This document shows, one piece after another, positions 28,001 through 35,154 of a DNA stretch of 64,000 nucleotides. This DNA is from Spartobacteria bacterium UBA695 (lineage in GTDB: Bacteria; Verrucomicrobiota; Verrucomicrobiia; Chthoniobacterales; Chthoniobacteraceae): contig DBMP01000015.1 in the NCBI GenBank assembly GCA_002298145.1, forward strand, positions 1 through 64,000, read 5' to 3'. Each line of letters starts with the position of its first letter. Position 1 is the first letter of the stretch. The notes beneath the pieces were generated by a model, which saw only the letters and a list, made by a program, of their open reading frames with translations, ran no database searches and was not told the DNA's origin. The position numbers were made by a program, and so were the translations under genes.

Positions 28001-28390
28001 GCCAATATAGTGGATATCTATCTCGGAGTGACGAGCCTCACGATGACTGAAACCTTCCAAGGGGGAATTTTCGCGGACACGGGATCCATTTCAGATATTC
28101 TGGGTGCGACGTATAATTACTTTATATTAGGGGATGGGAATGGAAGTCATTCGTACAATGGCTCCAATTACTACACTCTTGCCGAGTTCAATAGCGAACA
28201 AGCCGCCACCTGGTCCATTACCACCGGTACCACGGTCGTCTCAGCAACTTTCTTTGACGGCTCCAATGTCTCTAATGGCACGGTGCTGGAGTTTAGCGTA
28301 GTTCCCGAACCGAGCACCTGGTCTTTGATTGCCGGTGGCGTCGGAGCATTGGTTTTCGCCCGGAATATTCGCCGCCGTATGATTTGCTAG
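25043..28390 (+). CDS. PEP-CTERM surface protein with autotransporter-associated beta-strand repeats (2)
   Basis: A 1115-residue exported protein. Start at 25043 (MKNYPAFSIS) gives a normal signal peptide ending near LSAAT. The body holds low-complexity Gly/Ser/Thr/Asn beta strands with recurring SLTKTGTGTLIFNGA, LVLGASNSYTGDTTV and IVKTGTGIQIFTGDNTYTG, the autotransporter-associated repeat. The C terminus is VPEPSTW, a hydrophobic helix and RNIRRR, a PEP-CTERM tag. Residues about 760-860 match the protein at 11363-14482 (AAFNGNI-NNG-ITS, then LSGSGSVTGDV). It sits next to the hybrid regulator and a matching motif, and ends at a strong bidirectional terminator. Confidence 0.83.
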   Translation: MKNYPAFSISPLHSALALIVSGASALLLTHDLSAATATWQGTGSTVAWDTATNWSLGSVPGSGDIAFFGSSGTQTLSLNSAQSIDTLLFSAANSRYTIGTATDVSAGDTLTLKNVTMGSAVTGTQVIVSNVVESGNTTWNIQTGATGVLQVKGSISGAGSLTKTGTGTLIFNGATGHTYSGVTNVNQGTLLLDFANMATPSNIIASSGTLSLGGGTLQVKQQNGVATSQTFAQTNINAGASSVVGTSVGANGVTIALGGLTRTASSGSLSIGSGGGGGVVNFTLPTTGSITTSSVNDATGILGTWASVGNGTSLSYATVSSGAITAYTGATAATAADLSNVTSASTNYSFATGATQTTNITANTLRYTGGAATLANGGNSITLNSLMNAGTGALTISGAGKLIIGASRELVILSNTKDISISSSIQDNATGKSGLTYSGGGRLVLGASNSYTGDTTVLSGTLYIPYVSGASAMGGDLIVGSSGGGPAAVVTSQQDWNLSLTGSSNVTVYSNGSVDLVNNIKGIRNLTIYGGTVNQSYLYISGTVTMQGGTLAQRLPGSPIASGFKNVVTLASSSTAVISANIAAGNTIYNVADGDAAIDLLQSGTKTAGFITKTGAGVMALSAVNTFSGTTTLSNGQLLLMQGAALQNSPLLMNGGTLVFDSSVASHAFQVGQLWGSGNVVLNDNAATPNAVALTIATGTNGTGTYSGALSGDGSIVKTGTGIQIFTGDNTYTGSTRISGGELDINGALVSSPVQVDSGATLGGSGTIGGSADISGAVVGGLTFSNDVTVQKGATAMAAAFNGNIANNGSITSGFTLRSDKVLSGSGSVTGDVNVETRGTINGQNLNVQGTTTFNGLGTLAGSLTSNNVVVASSGTLNVTGTTSSHVTVNSSATLKGTGSTGAVTLVSGTVAGSLTTGAISGSGIVAPGGSPGVLTATSVDLSGGIGFKFELKNATPTYNAGSGDSTNDVLRLTSANPFNGTVATAANIVDIYLGVTSLTMTETFQGGIFADTGSISDILGATYNYFILGDGNGSHSYNGSNYYTLAEFNSEQAATWSITTGTTVVSATFFDGSNVSNGTVLEFSVVPEPSTWSLIAGGVGALVFARNIRRRMIC

Positions 28391-28412
28391 GAGCTATTAA
28401 GGTGTACCGTAA

Positions 28413-28445
28413 AAAATGCCGCAGTCATTGAGGCTGCGGCATTTT
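28413..28445. terminator. Bidirectional terminator
   Basis: A perfect 12-base stem, AAAATGCCGCAG (28413-28424) with CTGCGGCATTTT (28434-28445), is flanked by A and T runs, so it works on both strands. It separates the PEP-CTERM gene from the convergent propeller gene ending at 28454. Confidence 0.9.
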
Positions 28446-28453
28446 TTTATAAT

Positions 28454-29581
28454 CTATCCCGGAATATCCCGAAGAGCCACGCGCGAAATTTCAATGGCTT
28501 CCTTTTGCCGGGAGAAAATCACGTACAGATATCCGTCATGCACCATGGAATGCGGATAGCCATAGCTCCCGACTTTATGCATGCCTTCATACCTTCGTTC
28601 ATAAGGCGCGTTTCCAAAAATATAATGCCTGTTGAAGCGGATCCCATCCGTGGACAGGGAGAGGACAAGCGGACTCCGTCTCCACTGCGGTTGTGGATCG
28701 GGGCATCCGATATAGTAAAAACGCCCGTCGGGAAGCCGGCCAAAATGAAATTTGGTGCTGTTATCGCTGAACTCCGTAGGCGTTGGTTTAGACCACGAAG
28801 CGCCGTCATCCCGGCTTTCCGTAAGCCACAGCATCTCGCTATTGGTCCGCAACATCATGTGGAGAACGGAGTCATCGGTTTGGAAGAAAGACCCTTCGCA
28901 CAGCATCGGCACCGGCCACTGGGCCGCCTTTTTTACCAGCTCGAGTCCTTCGGAATCATCGGCAATGGTCATGCCTGAGGGATAAATACCGCTCTGGGTC
29001 CAGCCGGTCAGGCCAGAGGCATCATCGGAATAGGGAAACATGATATTGCCAGAAATAATCAGGCGGCCGGATGCGATCGCTTGGGGGCCGTGGTTGGGAA
29101 CAATCGGAATTTGCGTATTTATAAAATCGCTCCAGATGTTGCCGTCGATGGTTGTGCTAATCAGCATTCGGGTATGCATGTGCCCTTTGCAATTAAAGGG
29201 GCGCACCCCATTGAGCAGCGCATCAGGGGAGTACTCGAAGGCGCCAATGTAGGCCACCAGTTTGCCGTCGTGCTGGTGAAAGCCAGCGGCGGTTAGAACT
29301 GTTTCGGGGCCGGGTGCAGCGTGGCTGCCGATCAGCGGTTGAGGTGTGCTCCAATGATGGAAATCTACGCTGCTGGCTGTCAGAACTCGCTGTCCCAAGT
29401 CATCTTCGTTGACTCGGCCATTCGACCAAATCGCGTGGAATTTGCCGCGAAACCAGGTCACATGGGCGTGATGGGAAAAGCTCCATCCTGGCTGGGGATT
29501 GTAAATCCAGGCGCTTTCAACCGGTAGTTGTGGATATCCGGCATCCGGATGGTATTCATTGGAAATGGGTGAACAAAGCAT
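28454..29581 (-). CDS. Sialidase-like BNR/Asp-box propeller protein, cytoplasmic
   Basis: A 375-residue protein without a signal peptide. Asp-box-like turns such as SRDDGASWSKP and STDGIRFNR mark a six-bladed sialidase-type propeller, with a conserved N-terminal HHAHVTWFRGKFHAIWSNG blade and a C-terminal YGYPHSMVHDGYLYVIFS. Proteins of this kind are usually labelled exo-alpha-sialidase, but the fold is also used by other glycosidases and lyases, and the pectin context makes a non-sialic substrate at least as likely. It is divergent from the gene at 30026 across a region containing a perfect TTTGTTTAAACAAA palindrome. Confidence 0.68.
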   Translation of the reverse strand: MLCSPISNEYHPDAGYPQLPVESAWIYNPQPGWSFSHHAHVTWFRGKFHAIWSNGRVNEDDLGQRVLTASSVDFHHWSTPQPLIGSHAAPGPETVLTAAGFHQHDGKLVAYIGAFEYSPDALLNGVRPFNCKGHMHTRMLISTTIDGNIWSDFINTQIPIVPNHGPQAIASGRLIISGNIMFPYSDDASGLTGWTQSGIYPSGMTIADDSEGLELVKKAAQWPVPMLCEGSFFQTDDSVLHMMLRTNSEMLWLTESRDDGASWSKPTPTEFSDNSTKFHFGRLPDGRFYYIGCPDPQPQWRRSPLVLSLSTDGIRFNRHYIFGNAPYERRYEGMHKVGSYGYPHSMVHDGYLYVIFSRQKEAIEISRVALRDIPG

Positions 29582-30025
29582 GGGCGGGTCTTTTTTTGGT
29601 AAAGAGAGAACTAGTCAATACGCGTTGGGCGCATCCGCAGTATTGGCGTGCTGAAAGGCGCTGGTAAATGGGGAATCTTACTCCGGTCTGGAATGTTTTA
29701 ACAATCCGGCGTGAACCCACAACGATCCCCCGGTTTTGAGGAAAACCATTGTGACGAGCGGCGAGGCTTTGCTTTTCTCTGCAATATTGAATTCTTATGC
29801 TTGCTGAATTCTTGGCGTTTTTCCATACCTCTTGAGAACGGTTGGTTTGTTTAAACAAAATGCCGAGTAACGGCTGGATTTCGTCTCATTTTGGTTTCTC
29901 GGTACAAAAGGGTGGATTATCTCTAATGGCAAGTTCATCCCCCATTCAGAGATCCCTATTTGTCCGGGATCTGTTTTTGAAAAAACCATCATTGCGAAGT
30001 AGAAATAATGTATATCCCCCAGAAT
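29582..30025. other. Divergent intergenic region
   Basis: This 444-base gap between two divergent propeller genes has no convincing coding sequence on either strand; the open frames crossing it have no family features. The one clear structure is the perfect palindrome at 29846-29859, listed separately. The region is AT-rich and presumably holds both promoters. Confidence 0.6.
29846..29859. promoter_or_regulatory. Perfect palindrome TTTGTTTAAACAAA
   Basis: All 14 bases are self-complementary. It lies 264 bases before the minus-strand gene and 166 bases before the plus-strand gene. The core TGTTTAAACA is identical to the site overlapping the start region of the hybrid regulator at 22987. Confidence 0.55.
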
Positions 30026-32677
30026 ATGAAGAGATCTATACAAAGCCAGGCCGCTTTTAAATCCATGCGCATTGGCATTGCATGCCTGGCTGCATCCCTT
30101 TGTCTCAATCCGGACGGTGGATTGCGTGCTGCCGAGCCACAGTGGGAAGCCTGCGGATGGGGCGGCGGCGGTTACTTTTTTTCCGCGGTTTATCATCCCA
30201 CCAAGGATGGAGTGATTTATATGGGCGGCGACGTTGGCGGTGCCTATAAAACGACCGATCACGGCCTGAACTGGCGGAGAATCAACAATGGGCTGACCAA
30301 CTATGGCGTCTTTTCGCTGGCGGTCGACCGGTCGCATCCCGATACAGTGTTTGCGGTCACGGTGGGCGGACTCCATAAAAGTACCGACGCAGGAGAAACG
30401 TGGCAGCTTATTCCGAAGACCGGCCGTAACGATTTACGGATCACGGCGGAGCGTCACCGTAGTGTCCGCGCCGTTGCGGTCGCCCCGGACAATGGCAACA
30501 ATGTTTATGCCGCCAGCCCGGGCGGTCGGGTTTACAAATCCATCGATGGCGGGCAGACGTGGGCGGTCACATTTGAGAAGAAAAACGACGGTGCGGAGCC
30601 CGATGTGCTTGCGCTTCAATTCGGCAAAGTCACGGCAGGATATTTTGGCGTTATCTCGCTTCCGCTCACGCTACCCAGTGGCGTCAAATCCGAAGATACA
30701 ATCGGCATCGGCTTCACATTTAAAGGAGATAAAACAGCGCCAAAACAATTCTCGATGATTCTCCGGATGAGCGATGTGGGCCCTTACCGCAGCAAGAATA
30801 TATCCGACTGCTTCAAAAATGATCAATGGCAGGACGTGGTTTTGAAAGCAGAGGATTTTACGGTCGACCCGGATTTCGCCCGCAGCAATCCGGAGAAAGC
30901 CGCGGGCATGCCGGAGCATCCCAATTTTGCCAAAATCAAATCGATTGACGTTGCGTGTTCTGGAAATCTTCCCGCAGAGGCGTCCATCGCAAAATTCAAG
31001 AGCTTCTTTTTTGCGGTGACCCACGCGCCGGACGGCCGTGAGGGAACCGTGGAAAAGCCGGTGCTTGTTACAGCAAGGGACTTTGTGAATGACAAGAACG
31101 TCACCAGCAATGGCAATGTCCATTTGGGCGGAGCCATGCCCGGCGGAATCTATGCTGTGGCTGTCGCTCCAAAGAAAACGTCTTGCGTGGTTGCGGCTAC
31201 TGAGGACGTGGGCCTAGTCTTGAGCGAGGACGCAGGGCAAACCTGGCGGGAACTCAACACCCCCAAGCGGGCCTCAAGCGCGGTATTCGCCGAGACCGAT
31301 CCCTCCGTCATGTATGGTTCGTTTTTCACCGACGGCATCTGGAAATCCACGGATATGGGCAAAACCTGGGTCCGCGCATCGGAAGGGCTTCCTCAGGGGG
31401 CTTCCATTCTCGAAGTCGCCGTCAGCCCTGTTAACACGCAGGATGTCTATGCCATTGGGTCGCAAGGAACGTTTGTTTCAAACGACGGTGGCGCAACCTG
31501 GAAAAATCCTGGCAGAAGCCGCGCGGATTTGGTGTCCAATCCCACGCTTCATTACAACGTGGCGGCCACTCCCATGCAGATGATGTCGCGGGGAAGCAAT
31601 GTGACCATCGATCCATGCAATCCCAAGGAGATCTTCATCAGTCAGGATTGGCGTCCGGCCTTAAGCGGGGACGGCGGTGTAACGTGGAGCGAGCGCAGCC
31701 GGGGTGCGGACATCACGTGCGTTACGGACATTCGCTTCCTTGGCGGTAAGGTCTACGTTACCGCAATGGACGAGGGTTTGCTGGTAAGTGAAAATGATGG
31801 TCAAAGCTGGAAACAGCTCTCGCCGCTAAAGCACGACAACAATCTTAGCGGTCACTATTGGCGTGTTGCCGTGGATCGCATTGGCGGCTCCGATCGAATT
31901 CTCAGCTCCATGTCCAGTTGGTATGCAAAGCAGCGCCATGTGGTCTATAGTCAAGACGGAGGCAAGACCTTCCGCGATACTGCCGCTGGTTTGCCCGACT
32001 ATTTGCTGACCCGCAATACGATGTGGGGACAAGGGCATCCCCGCGCTCTGGCTGTCGATCCCAATCAACCAAACGTGGTTTATATGGGCATCGACGGCGA
32101 TCCGGTTGACGGCAAGGAGGGCGGCGGAATCTTTAAATCCACAGATGGCGGCATCCAGTGGCAACTGTTGCCAAGCCAGCCCGCCAGCCGCCGCATGTTC
32201 AACGGTTTGGCGGTTGATCCCACCAATTCCAACCGGATTTTCTGGGGCGCTTGCGCGGAAAAAGGCGGTCTCTACCGCAGCGAAGACGGTGGCAATTCCT
32301 GGACCAATGTTTTCAACAAAGATCAATGGATTTTTAATTTGCTGGTCACCAAGGATGGAACCGTCTACTGCCCGGGCAAAAACTTATGGCGTAGCCGGGA
32401 TCATGGCAACACGTGGACCAAGCTGACTAATTTTACGGGCGAGCGTGCCGTTTGTGCCCTTGAAGTCGATCCCCGCAATTCGCAAACGATCTGGATATCA
32501 ACCGTAACGTGGAACGAAAGCTCCAACGGAGCGGTCTATAAATCCACCGACGACGGGAACACTTGGAATGAAATCACCGGAAACCTGGCATATACGAAAC
32601 CCTTTGTTCTTCGCTTCAATCCCAATACGAATGAACTCTGGGCCGGTTGGGTCGGGCTTTCCAAAATCAAGCAATAG
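30026..32677 (+). CDS. Secreted BNR-repeat propeller protein (GH74-like) with an inserted domain
   Basis: An 883-residue exported protein; the signal peptide ends at LRAAE (an ATG at 30065 is also possible). The body is a tandem propeller with many Asp-box turns (KTTDHGLNWRR, KSTDAGETWQL, KSIDGGQTW, KSTDMGKTW, KSTDDGNTWNE), as in GH74 xyloglucanases and related BNR proteins. From about residue 190 to 330 the repeat pattern is interrupted by a different segment with SLPLTLPSGVKSEDTIGIGF and NDQWQDVVLKAEDF, which looks like a carbohydrate-binding-type beta-sandwich. The gene runs toward cassette 2, whose D gene starts 84 bases later. Catalytic residues cannot be assigned, so enzyme activity is uncertain. 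Confidence 0.72.
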   Translation: MKRSIQSQAAFKSMRIGIACLAASLCLNPDGGLRAAEPQWEACGWGGGGYFFSAVYHPTKDGVIYMGGDVGGAYKTTDHGLNWRRINNGLTNYGVFSLAVDRSHPDTVFAVTVGGLHKSTDAGETWQLIPKTGRNDLRITAERHRSVRAVAVAPDNGNNVYAASPGGRVYKSIDGGQTWAVTFEKKNDGAEPDVLALQFGKVTAGYFGVISLPLTLPSGVKSEDTIGIGFTFKGDKTAPKQFSMILRMSDVGPYRSKNISDCFKNDQWQDVVLKAEDFTVDPDFARSNPEKAAGMPEHPNFAKIKSIDVACSGNLPAEASIAKFKSFFFAVTHAPDGREGTVEKPVLVTARDFVNDKNVTSNGNVHLGGAMPGGIYAVAVAPKKTSCVVAATEDVGLVLSEDAGQTWRELNTPKRASSAVFAETDPSVMYGSFFTDGIWKSTDMGKTWVRASEGLPQGASILEVAVSPVNTQDVYAIGSQGTFVSNDGGATWKNPGRSRADLVSNPTLHYNVAATPMQMMSRGSNVTIDPCNPKEIFISQDWRPALSGDGGVTWSERSRGADITCVTDIRFLGGKVYVTAMDEGLLVSENDGQSWKQLSPLKHDNNLSGHYWRVAVDRIGGSDRILSSMSSWYAKQRHVVYSQDGGKTFRDTAAGLPDYLLTRNTMWGQGHPRALAVDPNQPNVVYMGIDGDPVDGKEGGGIFKSTDGGIQWQLLPSQPASRRMFNGLAVDPTNSNRIFWGACAEKGGLYRSEDGGNSWTNVFNKDQWIFNLLVTKDGTVYCPGKNLWRSRDHGNTWTKLTNFTGERAVCALEVDPRNSQTIWISTVTWNESSNGAVYKSTDDGNTWNEITGNLAYTKPFVLRFNPNTNELWAGWVGLSKIKQ

Positions 32678-32695
32678 TTGTCAACGGGACTTTGT

Positions 32696-32724
32696 TTGAC
32701 GGACCTGATTCCTACTGATAAACA
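32696..32724 (+). promoter_or_regulatory. Possible promoter before cassette 2
   Basis: TTGACG (32696-32701) and TAAACA (32719-32724) are 17 bases apart in the 83-base gap before the D gene. The -10 match is only moderate. Transcription from the upstream propeller gene is the other possibility. Confidence 0.25.
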
Positions 32725-32760
32725 GCAAAAACGGTTATCTAGTAGCCTCCCAATAGACGT

Positions 32761-33492
32761 ATGAAAGCCTCCTTCCCCCCAGGAGAGTCCCTTCACTCCG
32801 CAAGGCAAATCCACAATTTTTTGGATTGCCTGTGGAGGGCTCGCGCAACCGCACCCGGATGCGCGAAGGCGTTCACGCTGATCGAATTGCTGCTAGCGAT
32901 GGCAATTGTCGCAACCCTCATTGGATTCGCAACTCCCGCGACCATGAGTGCATTGCGCGGCTCCCAGCTATCCCATGGATCAATGGTCGTTGCCGAACAG
33001 CTCAACTTGGCCAGGCAGACCGCGCTGGCTACAAACCGAAGCGTCGAGGTACGTTTCTATCAATATGCGGATTCGAGTGCTTCCATGGAGCAGCCATCGG
33101 ATCCGAATACCGGAAAATTCAGGGCCGTGCAGTTGTTTCAAATTCAGGAATCGGGATCCGCCGTGGCATTGGGAAAACTGCGATATCTTCCATCGGCGAT
33201 CATCATTGATTCGGGATCCCGCCTTTCAACGATCCTTGGGGGATCCCAGGCTAAAACGTGGAATCCTATTTTGGACCCCCAAGTGAATCTGCCTAGAATT
33301 GGAATGAGTTATAACTGCCGGGCGTTCCGATTTCTTTCGAGTGGAGCGACCAATCTTTCTCCCTTCACGGCAACCTGGTTCTTGACCTTGCACAACTTGC
33401 AAAGCGGTGACGCTCTGGCAGCGCCTCCGGCGGATTTCTTTTGCATCCGTATCGATGCAGGCAACGGCCACACTCAGACCTTCAGGCCATAG
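32761..33492 (+). CDS. Verru_Chthon cassette protein D (copy 2), pseudopilin-like
   Basis: A 243-residue protein with KAFTLIELLLAMAIVATLIGFATP, a prepilin cleavage site with +5 Glu and membrane helix, then the shared helix EQLNLARQTALATNRSVEVRF. The 36-residue leader before the cleavage site is long for a prepilin and may mean a later start codon is used. It ends with HTQTFRP, like the RP ends of copies 1 and 3. GspH-like in position and pattern. The B gene begins six bases later. Confidence 0.8.
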   Translation: MKASFPPGESLHSARQIHNFLDCLWRARATAPGCAKAFTLIELLLAMAIVATLIGFATPATMSALRGSQLSHGSMVVAEQLNLARQTALATNRSVEVRFYQYADSSASMEQPSDPNTGKFRAVQLFQIQESGSAVALGKLRYLPSAIIIDSGSRLSTILGGSQAKTWNPILDPQVNLPRIGMSYNCRAFRFLSSGATNLSPFTATWFLTLHNLQSGDALAAPPADFFCIRIDAGNGHTQTFRP

Positions 33493-33498
33493 GTTCGT

Positions 33499-34023
33499 AT
33501 GAATAACAAAGCGTTGAAAAAATCCAAGAGGTTCGCGTTTACGCTCGTTGAGGTAACTCTGGCGATTGGAATTGTCGCCGTTGCGATCGTTCCCGTGTTT
33601 GGATTGATCCCGACGGCACTTAACACATTCCATAAGGCCATCGATGCCTCCGTGAGCACACAGATTGCGCAGCGGTTGATCAACGATGCACAGCAGACCG
33701 ATTTTCTGACATTGACCGGCGGGGCCACGGGGCGTTTCGCTAGAACGCCGGAACTACGTTACTTTGATGACCAGGGAAATGAACTTACTGGAACCGACAC
33801 CACGGGCGCGATATACCAGACACGTGTTGTGGTTGCGCCGAATACCCAGACGACCGGATCCGGATCCGGCAATCAAAACCTTGCAACCGTAATGGTGCAA
33901 ATTGCCAACAACCCGCGGAACGCCATGCTGCAACCCGACGGGACAACGCTTTTGTGGCCCCGCGCCAATACGGCTGGGATTCCAGTTGTGACTTATTCCG
34001 CGATCGTCGCGAACAACCAATGA
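33499..34023 (+). CDS. Verru_Chthon cassette protein B (copy 2), pseudopilin-like
   Basis: A 174-residue protein with a basic leader and RFAFTLVEVTLAIGIVAVAIVP, the same GspI-like prepilin signature as copy 1, including the following (V/I)xGLIPxxLxxxxxA segment. The soluble part has no recognisable domain. Its stop overlaps the C start by ATGA at 34020-34023. Confidence 0.82.
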   Translation: MNNKALKKSKRFAFTLVEVTLAIGIVAVAIVPVFGLIPTALNTFHKAIDASVSTQIAQRLINDAQQTDFLTLTGGATGRFARTPELRYFDDQGNELTGTDTTGAIYQTRVVVAPNTQTTGSGSGNQNLATVMVQIANNPRNAMLQPDGTTLLWPRANTAGIPVVTYSAIVANNQ

Positions 34024-35144
34024 GGGGCCGTTTCATCCAATTCTTGCGGGGCGGCGGTTTTACACTTGTCGAAATGCTCGTTTCGATGGTGATCCTCACT
34101 TTGTTATTACTTATGTTGGTGTCCATCACTACCGCGACACAGCGCACTTGGGCTTATACCAATGGCAAAGTGGAGCAGTTCCGGGATGCCCGGGAAGCGT
34201 TCGAATCGATGACGCGTAAGCTGAGCCAGGCAACACTTAACACCTATTGGGACTATCACTACCCGGCCAATGCCACCAGTACGACGCCTCCGGATGGCTA
34301 CATCCGTCAGTCGGAGTTGCGTTTTATTAGTGGAAATGCAGCCACGCTGACCGATTCCCCTAGCCTTCCTTCGCATGCCGTATTTTTCCAAGCTCCTCTG
34401 GGGTGTGTGAATTCCACGACAGACTACGGAAACCTGAATGCATTGCTGAACACATGGGGCTATTTCATTGAGTTTGGAAGCGACAAACCGTGGTGGCCCG
34501 ATTTCGTCAGCAGCCTGCCGCATCCTCCGGCGGAACGGTACCGTTACCGAATGATGGAACTGATGGAGCCATCCGATCAGCTTTCAATATATTCCTATAC
34601 ATCGGGCACCGACAGCAGCGGGCTAAAAGCCTATAACTACAACGGCAATGAGTGGTTTACCAACTCGATGCTTTCTGCAGACCGGCCCGTCCGTGTTTTA
34701 GCGGAAAATATCATCGCCCTGATCCTGATTCCCAAACTGTCATCTCAGGAGGATCCGACCGGAGCCAAACTAGCCCCGGCCTATCTGTACAACTCAGGCA
34801 CCACCGGTGCAGCGGCCGGTCTGACAGGCACTGCCGCCGCCGCCGTGGACAGCAAAAACCAACTTCCCCCGATTATGCAAGTCACCATGGTCGCCGTGGA
34901 CGACGCTTCTTTCAGCCGGTTCTTGAAAGGAAATACGGCGGCTCCATCCGCATTATTCTTGGACGGTGGCGGTCATCCGTTGTTTCAAAGCGTTGGGGAT
35001 ATGGTCGACAGTGCGAATCCCGGCTACGCACAAGATTTGAATACGTTGCAGAAAAATCTGCGGGCCAAGAGAATCAATTATCGGGTTTTTACATCGGATG
35101 TCAGCATCAAGGCTGCCAAATGGAGCCGGTTGATGACCAACTAG
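34020..35144 (+). CDS. Verru_Chthon cassette protein C (copy 2), pseudopilin-like
   Basis: A 374-residue protein from the ATG at 34020, which gives a short basic leader before GGFTLVEMLVSMVILTLLLL; the frame extends upstream only into B. The body (REAFESMTRKLSQATLNTYWDYHY, then ENIIALILIPKLS, then PPIMQVTMVAVDDASF) differs from copies 1 and 3, which instead carry a GLADV block. It is therefore a second subtype of protein C. GspJ-like by position. A starts 10 bases after its stop. Confidence 0.82.
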   Translation: MRGRFIQFLRGGGFTLVEMLVSMVILTLLLLMLVSITTATQRTWAYTNGKVEQFRDAREAFESMTRKLSQATLNTYWDYHYPANATSTTPPDGYIRQSELRFISGNAATLTDSPSLPSHAVFFQAPLGCVNSTTDYGNLNALLNTWGYFIEFGSDKPWWPDFVSSLPHPPAERYRYRMMELMEPSDQLSIYSYTSGTDSSGLKAYNYNGNEWFTNSMLSADRPVRVLAENIIALILIPKLSSQEDPTGAKLAPAYLYNSGTTGAAAGLTGTAAAAVDSKNQLPPIMQVTMVAVDDASFSRFLKGNTAAPSALFLDGGGHPLFQSVGDMVDSANPGYAQDLNTLQKNLRAKRINYRVFTSDVSIKAAKWSRLMTN

Positions 35145-35154
35145 ATTATTATGT

